DNA of 6,010 bases, from assembly GCA_947624465.1 (NCBI GenBank), contig CANQKJ010000136.1, positions 1 through 6,010 on the forward strand, given 5' to 3'. A program made the translations under genes and the position numbers. This DNA is from an uncultured Oscillospiraceae bacterium (lineage in GTDB: Bacteria > Bacillota > Clostridia > Oscillospirales > Oscillospiraceae). The first letter of the stretch is position 1, and each line of letters opens with the position of its first letter. Below, in pieces: positions 1-5,303 of this stretch. The notes under the pieces are model-generated. The model was given only the letters and a program-made list of their open reading frames with translations, was not told where the DNA came from and did no database searches.

Positions 1-854
1 GCGGCCGCGGCGGGGTTGGAGTGGATCACCCGCTGCTCCCGGTCGAAGGCCACCACGCCGTCGGCCATGTGGAGGAACAGGGTGTCCAGCTTGTTGCGCT
101 CGTTCTCCACCGCGGCGATGGTGGTCTGGAGCTGGCCGGCCATGGCGTTGAAGCTCTCGGTGAGCTGGCCGATCTCGTCCCCGCTGGTGACCTCCAGCTC
201 CTTGGAGAAGTCCCCCTCGGCCACGTCCTCGATGGCGTCGGTGAGCCGCTGGAGGGGGGCCACCATGGTCTTGGACAGCAGGAAGGACAGCAGCACCGAG
301 ATGACCAGGCCCAGCACCAGCGCCTCCAGGATCAGGGAAAACATCTCCCCGTTCAGGGAGCGGACGGTGGCCCGGTTGTCCAGGATGTAGACGATGTAGG
401 CCTTCCCGTCCCGGGTGATGGGGATGGCGGCGTCCATGTAGTCGGCGGCGGCGCTGCTGTCGACGCCGGGGCTGCCCAGCAGGGCGGTGGTGATGTTGGG
501 AGTGATCGCCAGCCCTCCCTCCGGCTCCGGGGAGGAGCCGGCCAGATACCGGCCGGTGCCGCCGTCCAGCACATAGTAGTTGCGGTTGCGGCGGTCCACG
601 CCCAGGGTGCCGCCGTAGGCCCGCAGGACCTCCTCCACCCTGGCGGCGCCGTTGGTCTCACCCTCGGTGGAGGACTGCAGGTCACGGATGAAGTCCGCGT
701 TGTCCTGGCCGAAGGCGTCGGCCATCTGCTGATAGAAGTCGTCGATGTAGTATCTTGTGACCGAGTTCATCAAAAAGGCGCCCACCACCACCATCAGGGA
801 CACGATGAGCAGCACCATGATGAGCATCAGTTTCAAATGCAGGCTGCGGCGCAT
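1..854 (-). CDS. WalK/PhoR-like membrane sensor histidine kinase (partial; C-terminal kinase core lies beyond the left edge)
   Basis: Sensor kinase that should autophosphorylate and pass phosphate to the response regulator encoded just upstream. 284 residues are visible. A short basic N-terminus (MRRSLHLK) leads into a first membrane helix at about 9-29, then an extracytoplasmic sensor region at about 30-170 (Cache/PAS-like by position and length, not proven), a second helix at about 172-193, a HAMP linker at about 195-247 (P-L-x-R-L motif, then GDEIGQLTESFNAM), and the start of a cytoplasmic PAS domain (FLHMADGVVAFDREQRVIHSNP) where the window ends. The HisKA and ATPase domains are not in view. 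This order of parts is that of WalK and PhoR kinases. The ATG is chosen because AAGGAGG lies 7 nt upstream at 862-868. It follows the regulator gene by 24 nt, so the two are co-transcribed. WalK versus PhoR cannot be settled without the kinase core and downstream genes. Confidence 0.9.
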   Translation of the reverse strand, partial: MRRSLHLKLMLIMVLLIVSLMVVVGAFLMNSVTRYYIDDFYQQMADAFGQDNADFIRDLQSSTEGETNGAARVEEVLRAYGGTLGVDRRNRNYYVLDGGTGRYLAGSSPEPEGGLAITPNITTALLGSPGVDSSAAADYMDAAIPITRDGKAYIVYILDNRATVRSLNGEMFSLILEALVLGLVISVLLSFLLSKTMVAPLQRLTDAIEDVAEGDFSKELEVTSGDEIGQLTESFNAMAGQLQTTIAAVENERNKLDTLFLHMADGVVAFDREQRVIHSNPAAA

Positions 855-878
855 GGGGACGCCTCCTTCTCGATGAGA

Positions 879-1580
879 TCAGCCGGGCTGCCGGAACGCG
901 TAGCCCAGGCCCCGGCGGGTCAGGATGAACTCCGGCGCGGCGGGGTCGTCCTCCAGCTTCTCGCGGAGGCGGCGGATGGCCACGTCCACGGCCCGGACAT
1001 CGCCCACATAGCCCTCGTAGTTCCACACCTTTTCCATCAGCAGCTCCCGGGAGAACACCTGCCCCGGTTTGGAGGCCAGCAGGCGCACCAGCTCGTACTC
1101 CCGCTGGGTCAGATCGACCGCCCCGCCGTCCTTGTACACCATCATGGCGTCCGGGTCGATCCGCAGCCGGCCGATCTCTATCTGGCCGGCCCCGGCGGCG
1201 GGCTGGCTCACCATCTCGGTGCGGCGGATATTGCTCTTGACCCGGGCCAGCAGCTCCCGCATGGAGAAGGGCTTTGTGATGTAGTCGTCCGCCCCCAGCT
1301 CCAGGCCCAGCACCTTGTCGGTCTCCTCCTCACGGGCGGTGAGCATGATGATGGGGGTGGCCTTCCCCGCCTCCCGCAGGCGGCGGCATACCTCGAAGCC
1401 GTCCATCCTGGGCAGCATCAGGTCCAGCAGGATCAGGTCGGGGTCCTTCTCCATGGCCAGCTGGAGTCCCAGGGCCCCGTCCAGCGCCTCCAGGGTGCTG
1501 TACCCCTCCCTGGCCAGGTTGAAGGCCAGGATGTCCACGATGTTGCGCTCGTCCTCCACGATCAGGATCTTTTTAGCCAT
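879..1580 (-). CDS. OmpR/PhoB-family response regulator, WalR-like
   Basis: DNA-binding response regulator of 233 residues, the normal length for the family. The receiver domain (about 1-118) shows the acidic pair E9/D10, the phosphoacceptor D53 in LILLDLMLPRMDG, T81, and K103 in YITKPF. The C-terminal winged helix (about 130-230) has the typical DLTQREYELVRLLASKPG, then VDVAIRRLREKLEDD and RRGLGYAF. The N-terminal stretch (KKILIVEDERNIVDILAFNL) closely recalls WalR/YycF, from memory of that family. PhoP/PhoB is the alternative. I reject an in-frame extension to 1733 because it reads through the Nudix gene as non-protein-like sequence, and because GGGAGG sits 7 nt before the ATG at 1580. That ATG overlaps the end of the Nudix gene by 8 nt (ATGGCTAA), which suggests translational coupling. 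Its partner kinase begins 24 nt after its stop. Confidence 0.95.
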   Translation of the reverse strand: MAKKILIVEDERNIVDILAFNLAREGYSTLEALDGALGLQLAMEKDPDLILLDLMLPRMDGFEVCRRLREAGKATPIIMLTAREEETDKVLGLELGADDYITKPFSMRELLARVKSNIRRTEMVSQPAAGAGQIEIGRLRIDPDAMMVYKDGGAVDLTQREYELVRLLASKPGQVFSRELLMEKVWNYEGYVGDVRAVDVAIRRLREKLEDDPAAPEFILTRRGLGYAFRQPG

Positions 1581-2121
1581 CCCGTTCCCTCCCCATGAAC
1601 CGGGCCGCCCGGTACAGGGCGGCGATGGTCTTGCAATCCTGGATGCGCCCGTCGGCGGCCATGTCCAGCGCCTCCTCAAAGGGCACCCGGAACACGTCCA
1701 GGAACTCGTCCTCATCCGGGTGGGTGTCCCCAAAGGACAGCCCCCGGGCCAGATACACGTGCTGCAGCTCGTCGGAGTAGCCGGGGGTGGGCAGCATCTC
1801 GCCCAAATCGTCCCAGCGGGCGGCCTCCGCGCCGATCTCCTCCTTCAGCTCCCGCCGGGAGGCGTCGTTGGGGTCCTCCCCCCACTCCAGCTTGCCGGCG
1901 GGCACCTCGACGACCACCCTGTGATAGGGATAGCGGAACTGCCGCTCCAGATAGACGTTCCCCTCGCCATCCACGGGGACCATCACCACCGCGCCGGGGT
2001 GGCGGATGATCTCCCGCCAGGAGGTCCTCCCGTTGACCAGCTCCACCGTGTCGTAGTATACCTTCAGCAGACCGCCGTCGTACACCAGCCTGCTGGTGAG
2101 CGTCTTTTCACTCAGGTCCAT
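1573..2121 (-). CDS. nudF: Nudix hydrolase, ADP-ribose pyrophosphatase (NudF type)
   Basis: Cytoplasmic Mg-dependent hydrolase expected to split ADP-ribose into AMP and ribose 5-phosphate. It has 182 residues, typical of NudF. The complete Nudix box is at 76-98: G76, E82, then R90-E91-L92-K93-E94-E95-I96-G97-A98, matching GX5EX7REUXEEXGU. The N-terminal half has the NudF-style pattern of a short strand region, REIIRHPGAVVMVPV, and QFRYPYHRVVVEVPAGKLE. After the box, TPGYSDELQHVYLA matches the proline-containing segment that marks ADP-ribose hydrolases among Nudix enzymes (family knowledge). The ATG at 2121 has GGAGG at 2129-2133, 7 nt upstream. This is the first gene of the minus-strand operon, driven by the extended -10 promoter just upstream. 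Its stop codon lies inside the start of the response regulator gene. Substrate choice is inferred from motifs only. Confidence 0.93.
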   Translation of the reverse strand: MDLSEKTLTSRLVYDGGLLKVYYDTVELVNGRTSWREIIRHPGAVVMVPVDGEGNVYLERQFRYPYHRVVVEVPAGKLEWGEDPNDASRRELKEEIGAEAARWDDLGEMLPTPGYSDELQHVYLARGLSFGDTHPDEDEFLDVFRVPFEEALDMAADGRIQDCKTIAALYRAARFMGRERDG

Positions 2122-2153
2122 AAAACCGCCTCCGGGTCACAATAATTCAAGAT

Positions 2154-2182
2154 ATTATACCATAGTCCGCGGGAAATAGAAA
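2154..2182 (-). promoter_or_regulatory. Sigma-A-type promoter with extended -10, for the Nudix/two-component operon
   Basis: On the minus strand a perfect TATAAT (2154-2159) is preceded by TGG, an extended -10. At a 17-nt spacing the -35 position (2177-2182) reads TTTCTA, a weak match to TTGACA, so the extended -10 probably carries the recognition. Transcription would start near 2147, giving a leader of about 25 nt that contains the GGAGG of the Nudix gene. No operator is evident. Confidence 0.75.
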
Positions 2183-2210
2183 GATAAAAATCTGCCTTCG
2201 CAATTAGATG

Positions 2211-2239
2211 TTGTAAAAAAACGCGGCCTTTGGTAAAAT
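2211..2239 (+). promoter_or_regulatory. Sigma-A-type promoter with extended -10, for the DUF815 ATPase gene
   Basis: TTGTAA at 2211-2216, a 17-nt spacer, and TAAAAT at 2234-2239 preceded by TGG (extended -10). Transcription would start near 2246. This matters for the start codon: a TTG at 2230 would lie upstream of the transcript, an ATG at 2251 would be nearly leaderless, and a GTG at 2269 would have a leader of about 23 nt with a ribosome binding site. Confidence 0.75.
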
Positions 2240-2256
2240 ATCCTCACCTGATGAAC

Positions 2257-2265
2257 GAGGTGATC
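2257..2265 (+). promoter_or_regulatory. Ribosome binding site that decides the DUF815 start
   Basis: GAGGTGATC is a 9-nt complement to the 3' end of 16S rRNA (core of AAGGAGGTGATC). The GAGG core ends 8 nt before the GTG at 2269. No comparable site precedes the in-frame ATG at 2251 or the TTG at 2230, so GTG is the favoured start. Confidence 0.7.
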
Positions 2266-2268
2266 GCC

Positions 2269-3459
2269 GTGAACTGGAAAACGCTGCTGGCCGCCCTCCG
2301 GGGGGTGAGCGCCTACAAGGATATTTTGGACACCCCGGTGATGGAGGCCGCCCTGCGGCTGACCTCCTGTGCCGTGTACGGGGACGGGCTGGGGGGACTG
2401 GACGCCTACACCGACCTGTTCTACCGCCTCCACGCCGAGGGCTTCGACGGGCTGGGGAGCTGGCTGGACGGCGCCCTCATCCGCTCGGAGGGACCCTATC
2501 CCCGGCTGGCGGAGCGCGCGGACCGGGACCCGGCCCTGGAACAGGCCGCCCGACGGGACGTCTCCACCTTCGACCTGCTGGCCAACACGGACTGCGACAA
2601 GTGGATCGCCCGGCTCACCGAACTGCTGGACAGCGACTATCAGGGGGTGCTCACCGGCCTGCCCCGCTGGCGGATTGGGCCGCGGCTGCGCTTTGAGGAC
2701 TATACCGCCGCCTATCGGAAGGGGGCCGGCATCTTCGCCTTCCGGGCCTTCGTGTGGGAGGACGGGAAGCTCGTCCCGGTGCCCGACCCGGACTGCCCCC
2801 GCCCGGAGGACCTGCTGGGCTACGAGCGGCAGCGGGAACAGGTCATCCGCAACACCCGGCGGCTGCTGGCGGGGAAATACGTGAACAACGTCCTTCTCTA
2901 CGGGGAGAGCGGCGCCGGCAAGTCGGCCACGGTGAAGAACCTGCTCACCCTGCCCGGCATGGAGGACCTGCGCATCATCGAGGCGGACAAGGAGGACCTG
3001 GGCGGCCTGCCTGCCCTCATCCGCCGGCTGGAGGACAGGCCCCAGAAATTCATCCTCTTCATCGACGATCTGACCTTCGACCGGGACGACCCCACCTACT
3101 CCGTCCTCAAGACCATCCTGGAGGGGGGATTGGAGCGCCGGCCCCAAAACGTGGCGGTCTACGCCACCTCCAACCGCCGCCACCTGGTGCGCCAGACCAT
3201 CTCCGAGCGGGCGGGGGACGAAATCGACCGGTCCGAGACCATCCAGGAAAAGACCTCCCTGGCCGACCGGTTCGGCCTGCGGGTGCTGTTCCAGGGCCTC
3301 ACCAAGCAGGAGTACCTGGACATGGTGGACTACCTGGTCCGTGGCCGGGAGGAGGCGGGCATCCCCCCGGAGGAGCTGCACGAGCGGGCCGTCGCCTGGG
3401 AGCGGCGCTGCGGCTCCCGGACCCCCCGGACGGCAAGGCAGTTCGTGCTGTCGCTGTAA
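2269..3459 (+). CDS. DUF815-family AAA+ ATP-binding protein
   Basis: Predicted cytoplasmic P-loop ATPase of the uncharacterised DUF815 family, with 396 residues from the GTG start. The N-terminal half (about 1-185) is a helical family-specific region with no recognisable catalytic motif. The ATPase core follows: Walker A GESGAGKS at 212-219 after NNVLLY, a strand with IIEADKEDL at 237-244, Walker B FILFIDDLTF with D266/D267, a sensor-1 region VAVYATSNRRHL at 295-306, and an SLADRFGLRV segment at 330-339 whose R334 could act as the arginine finger. A C-terminal helical lid ends in TPRTARQFVLSL. There is no signal peptide or membrane helix. The gene stands alone, with its own promoter and its own terminator, and is divergent from the Nudix operon. 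The start is set by the GAGGTGATC site; an ATG six codons upstream is the alternative. The cellular role of DUF815 proteins is not known to me. Confidence 0.92.
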   Translation: MNWKTLLAALRGVSAYKDILDTPVMEAALRLTSCAVYGDGLGGLDAYTDLFYRLHAEGFDGLGSWLDGALIRSEGPYPRLAERADRDPALEQAARRDVSTFDLLANTDCDKWIARLTELLDSDYQGVLTGLPRWRIGPRLRFEDYTAAYRKGAGIFAFRAFVWEDGKLVPVPDPDCPRPEDLLGYERQREQVIRNTRRLLAGKYVNNVLLYGESGAGKSATVKNLLTLPGMEDLRIIEADKEDLGGLPALIRRLEDRPQKFILFIDDLTFDRDDPTYSVLKTILEGGLERRPQNVAVYATSNRRHLVRQTISERAGDEIDRSETIQEKTSLADRFGLRVLFQGLTKQEYLDMVDYLVRGREEAGIPPEELHERAVAWERRCGSRTPRTARQFVLSL

Positions 3460-3472
3460 CGGCAAAAGGCCG

Positions 3473-3512
3473 CCGGGGAGGCGTTTTCAGTTGAACGCCT
3501 CCCCGGTTTTTT
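3473..3512 (+). terminator. Strong intrinsic terminator after the DUF815 gene
   Basis: A perfect 13-bp stem (CCGGGGAGGCGTT at 3473-3485 with its complement at 3494-3506), an 8-nt loop and a run of six T. It begins 13 nt after the ATPase stop codon and insulates that gene from the next unit. Confidence 0.93.
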
Positions 3513-3519
3513 CATGACC

Positions 3520-3543
3520 CGACACAAACGGGCCGCCGTGTCG
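3520..3543. repeat. Short inverted repeat upstream of the TetR cassette
   Basis: CGACAC at 3520-3525 and GTGTCG at 3538-3543, 6-bp arms around a 12-nt spacer. The right arm also overlaps TGTCGTT (3539-3545), which is complementary to AACGACA at 3584-3590. It may be a half-site array or chance; 6-bp arms are weak evidence on their own. Confidence 0.3.
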
Positions 3544-3571
3544 TTCCATTCCCATGAAGTATCCGGTATTC

Positions 3572-3603
3572 TGACATTACCAAAACGACAGGAGGTAATG
3601 TCA
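3572..3603. promoter_or_regulatory. Perfect 10-bp inverted repeat, candidate TetR operator or RBS-covering hairpin
   Basis: TGACATTACC at 3572-3581 is repeated as its exact reverse complement GGTAATGTCA at 3594-3603, with a 12-nt spacer. The right arm takes in the last three bases of the GGAGGT ribosome binding site (3591-3596) and ends one base before the ATG at 3605. A poor -10-like TATTCT at 3567-3572 with no convincing -35 would place the repeat at about +1. Because a TetR-family regulator is encoded two genes into the same unit, an autoregulatory operator is the simplest reading. As RNA the same repeat could form a hairpin that hides the ribosome binding site. The symmetry is seen directly; the function is inferred. 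Confidence 0.6.
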
Positions 3604-3604
3604 C

Positions 3605-3964
3605 ATGAACACAGACAAAATCTACGCCGAGGCCGTCGCCAACGAGTACTCGCAAAAAAGCGCCTCAAAAGTTGTGGCGCTGAAAAAGCTGGACCGGAAG
3701 GCCAAGCTGCCGGCCCGCCTGTTCGCCTGGATCTTCGGGACCGTCTGCACGCTGCTGGCTGGTACCGGGATGTGCCTGGCCATGGGGGTCATAGGCGGCG
3801 GGGGTGCCGGCGCCATGGCGCTGGGTATCGTGATCGGCGTCCTGGGCTTTGCGGGGATGGGGGTGAACTACCCCATCTACCGGCGGATCCTGCAGCGGAG
3901 CAAGGACAAGTACGCCGGCGACATCATCCGTCTGGCCGGGGAGATCACCGGCGGTGAGGAATAA
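3605..3964 (+). CDS. Small two-helix membrane protein of unknown function
   Basis: 119 residues. A charged N-terminal segment (about 1-37, with KKLDRKAK just before the membrane) leads into a first helix at about 38-62 (LFAWIFGTVCTLLAGTG), a glycine-rich turn (VIGGGGAGA), a second helix at about 68-90 (MALGIVIGVLGFAGMGVNY), and a basic C-terminal tail (YRRILQRSKDKYAGD). Positive charges on both outer flanks predict a hairpin with both ends in the cytoplasm. There is no cleavable signal peptide or catalytic motif. I recall similar unannotated proteins in gut Clostridia starting with a MNT-K-IYAE type sequence, but know no function. GGAGGT at 3591-3596, 8 nt upstream, fixes the ATG. It is the first gene of a unit with the TetR regulator, 30 nt downstream, so it may be that regulator's target. 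Confidence 0.85.
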   Translation: MNTDKIYAEAVANEYSQKSASKVVALKKLDRKAKLPARLFAWIFGTVCTLLAGTGMCLAMGVIGGGGAGAMALGIVIGVLGFAGMGVNYPIYRRILQRSKDKYAGDIIRLAGEITGGEE

Positions 3965-3994
3965 GGCCCGCGGGGGCGAGAGGGGGCGGAACGG

Positions 3995-4630
3995 ATGAAC
4001 CGATCGGAGAGCAGATATTTCAATACCGCCGCCCGGATGGACGAGGCCATGATCGAACTGCTTGAAAAAAAGAGCTTTGAATACATCACGGTCAAAGAAC
4101 TCTGCCAGAAGGCCGGGGTCAACCGCTCCACCTTTTATCTGCACTATGAGACCATGGCGGACCTGCTGAACGAGTGCGCCGAGTATATCACCCGGAAGTG
4201 CTTTGGCCGGTACGGCAAGGCGTACGCCGATATGTCCAGGCAGCTGTCGTCGGCGGACTTAAAGGAGCTTATCTTCATCACGCCGGACTATCTGCGGCCC
4301 TATTTTGAATTCGTGAAGGAGAACCGGCGGCTGATGAGGGTAACGCTGTCCCATCCGGCGGCGCTGAACGCGGAAAAGACCTTCGACTCGATGTTTCAAA
4401 ACATCTTTTCCCCGGTGCTGGGCCGGTTCCGCTTCCGGGAGGAGGACAAGCCCTATATCATCCGCTTCTATCTCTCGGGCATCATAGCCATCGTCGCGGA
4501 GTGGATCAAGGACGACTGCCGTATGCCCGTGGACCGGATCATCGGCCTCTGTATGCAGTGCATCCTGCCCGACGGAGCGGAGCCCCGTCTGTCCCGGTTC
4601 GGCGCGCAGACGGAGGAACAGCCCACATGA
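3995..4630 (+). CDS. TetR/AcrR-family transcriptional regulator (DhaS-like C-terminal region)
   Basis: DNA-binding regulator of 211 residues, normal for TetR proteins, acting as a dimer. The N-terminal domain (about 8-60) contains the helix-turn-helix ITVKELCQKAGVNRSTFYLH and YETMADLL that define the family. The C-terminal ligand and dimer region has YIIRFYLSGIIAIVAEW then RMPVDRIIGLC, which resembles the TetR C-terminal domain seen in DhaS-like regulators (from memory; ligand unknown). The ribosome binding site is poor: a G-rich stretch GAGAGGGGGCGG before the ATG rather than GGAGG, which fits low expression of a repressor. It lies 30 nt after the small membrane protein gene, and its stop overlaps the next start by 4 nt (ATGA). 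The inverted repeat at 3572-3603 is a likely binding site. Repressor action is inferred. Confidence 0.93.
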   Translation: MNRSESRYFNTAARMDEAMIELLEKKSFEYITVKELCQKAGVNRSTFYLHYETMADLLNECAEYITRKCFGRYGKAYADMSRQLSSADLKELIFITPDYLRPYFEFVKENRRLMRVTLSHPAALNAEKTFDSMFQNIFSPVLGRFRFREEDKPYIIRFYLSGIIAIVAEWIKDDCRMPVDRIIGLCMQCILPDGAEPRLSRFGAQTEEQPT

Positions 4631-5271
4631 TGGGCGAGGGGCTGAAAGAGGCCGCCGCCGCGCTCCGAAAGGACGCCCGCGCCCGGGACAGGGCGGTCCT
4701 GTACGTCAGTCTCGCGGCCGGCTGCGGCTACGCCTGCCTCAACGCGGTGGGCGGCGTGCTGCTCCGCTCCCCCTGGCTGGGCACGCTGGCGTTCTACTAT
4801 ATCATGCTGAGCCTGCTCCGGTTCAATCTGACGCGCGGATACAAACAGGGAGACCGCGCGGACAAGTGGAAACGCTATCGGCTCACCGCCGTCCTGATGC
4901 TGTTTTTGACCGTCGCCCTGTTCGGCATCTTCTGCATGACCGTCTACTCCGGCCATATCATCGCCTATCCCGGCTACCTGATCTACGGGGTGGCTGCCTA
5001 CACCTTCTACGCGGTCGTCAGCGCCGTGCGGAATATCATCGTCTGCCGCAGATACGACGATCCCGTCCTCTCAGCCAGCAAGGCCCTCAAGCTGGCGGCG
5101 GCGGTCATCTCCGTCTACTCCCTGCAGTCCGCCCTGATCTCGGCCTCTGGCGACGATGAGGCGTTCCGGGCCGCCATGGGAAAATGGGTCGGCGGCGGGG
5201 CGTTTCTGGTCATCGCGGGCGTCTCGGTGTATATGATCGTCAAAAGCTCCCTGGCGCTCCGGCGCGTATAA
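4627..5271 (+). CDS. Six-helix integral membrane protein of unknown function, translationally coupled to the TetR gene
   Basis: 214 residues. A basic, amphipathic N-terminus (LKEAAAALRKDARARDR) precedes six predicted membrane helices at about 24-46, 49-66, 85-107, 111-139, 154-172 and 187-207. The basic loops at 67-84 and 139-155 and the C-terminal LRRV all fall on the cytoplasmic side, with both ends inside. No transporter, enzyme or ATP-binding motif is recognisable. The segment ISVYSLQSALISASGDD with FRAAMGKW after it recalls a widespread uncharacterised Firmicute membrane family, but this is recollection only. The ATG at 4627 overlaps the TetR stop (ATGA) and has GGAGG at 4612-4616, 10 nt upstream; a second ATG follows at once and is less well spaced. 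An in-frame extension back to 4501 lies inside the TetR gene and is rejected. Its place after the regulator suggests it is the regulated output or the sensor of an effector. Confidence 0.87.
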   Translation: MMGEGLKEAAAALRKDARARDRAVLYVSLAAGCGYACLNAVGGVLLRSPWLGTLAFYYIMLSLLRFNLTRGYKQGDRADKWKRYRLTAVLMLFLTVALFGIFCMTVYSGHIIAYPGYLIYGVAAYTFYAVVSAVRNIIVCRRYDDPVLSASKALKLAAAVISVYSLQSALISASGDDEAFRAAMGKWVGGGAFLVIAGVSVYMIVKSSLALRRV

Positions 5272-5273
5272 CG

Positions 5274-5302
5274 AAAAGGCCGCCCCAAAGGGGCGGCCTT
5301 TT
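5274..5302. terminator. Bidirectional intrinsic terminator between convergent genes
   Basis: A 9-bp perfect GC stem (GGCCGCCCC at 5278-5286, its complement at 5290-5298) with a loop of three A, flanked by AAAA on the left and TTTT on the right. Both strands therefore read a hairpin followed by four T. It starts 3 nt after the membrane protein stop and ends 1 nt before the stop of the converging NYN gene, so it can end both transcripts. Confidence 0.88.
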
Positions 5303-5303
5303 C

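Noticed and set aside
21..1598. 525-codon open frame on the plus strand opposite the kinase and regulator genes
   Set aside because: Its translation is rich in G, V, H, Q and A repeats with no domain, as expected from the complement of GC-rich third positions. The minus strand holds clear kinase and regulator domains with ribosome binding sites.
1581..1733. 51-residue N-terminal extension of the response regulator
   Set aside because: It lies within the Nudix coding region in another frame, is rich in W, P and R, and the canonical receiver start KKILIVEDE begins right after the ATG at 1580.
2155..3465. 436-codon open frame on the minus strand opposite the DUF815 gene
   Set aside because: Same artefact of GC-rich codon bias. 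It lacks recognisable motifs, while the plus strand has Walker A and B motifs, a promoter, a ribosome binding site and a terminator.
2754..3494. Plus-strand frame of 246 codons overlapping the ATPase C-terminal half and the terminator
   Set aside because: It is out of frame with the ATPase, low in complexity (G, P, R, A), and reads through the terminator hairpin.
3544..3572. Possible promoter for the TetR cassette (TTCCAT, 17 nt, TATTCT)
   Set aside because: The -35 matches only two consensus bases and the -10 four, with no extended -10. It is mentioned under the inverted repeat but is too weak to list as a feature.
3514..3957. 147-codon plus-strand frame overlapping the small membrane protein
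   Set aside because: There is no ribosome binding site and the translation is R- and G-rich. The overlapping frame from 3605 has GGAGGT and two clear membrane helices.
3967..3974. CCCGCGGG palindrome between the small membrane protein and TetR genes
   Set aside because: An 8-bp GC palindrome is common at this base composition, has no T run, and sits in a 30-nt co-transcribed gap, so neither a terminator nor an operator can be supported.
4501..4626. Extension of the six-helix protein into the TetR gene
   Set aside because: These 42 residues are P- and R-rich out-of-frame reading of the TetR C-terminus. GGAGG and the ATGA overlap support the start at 4627.
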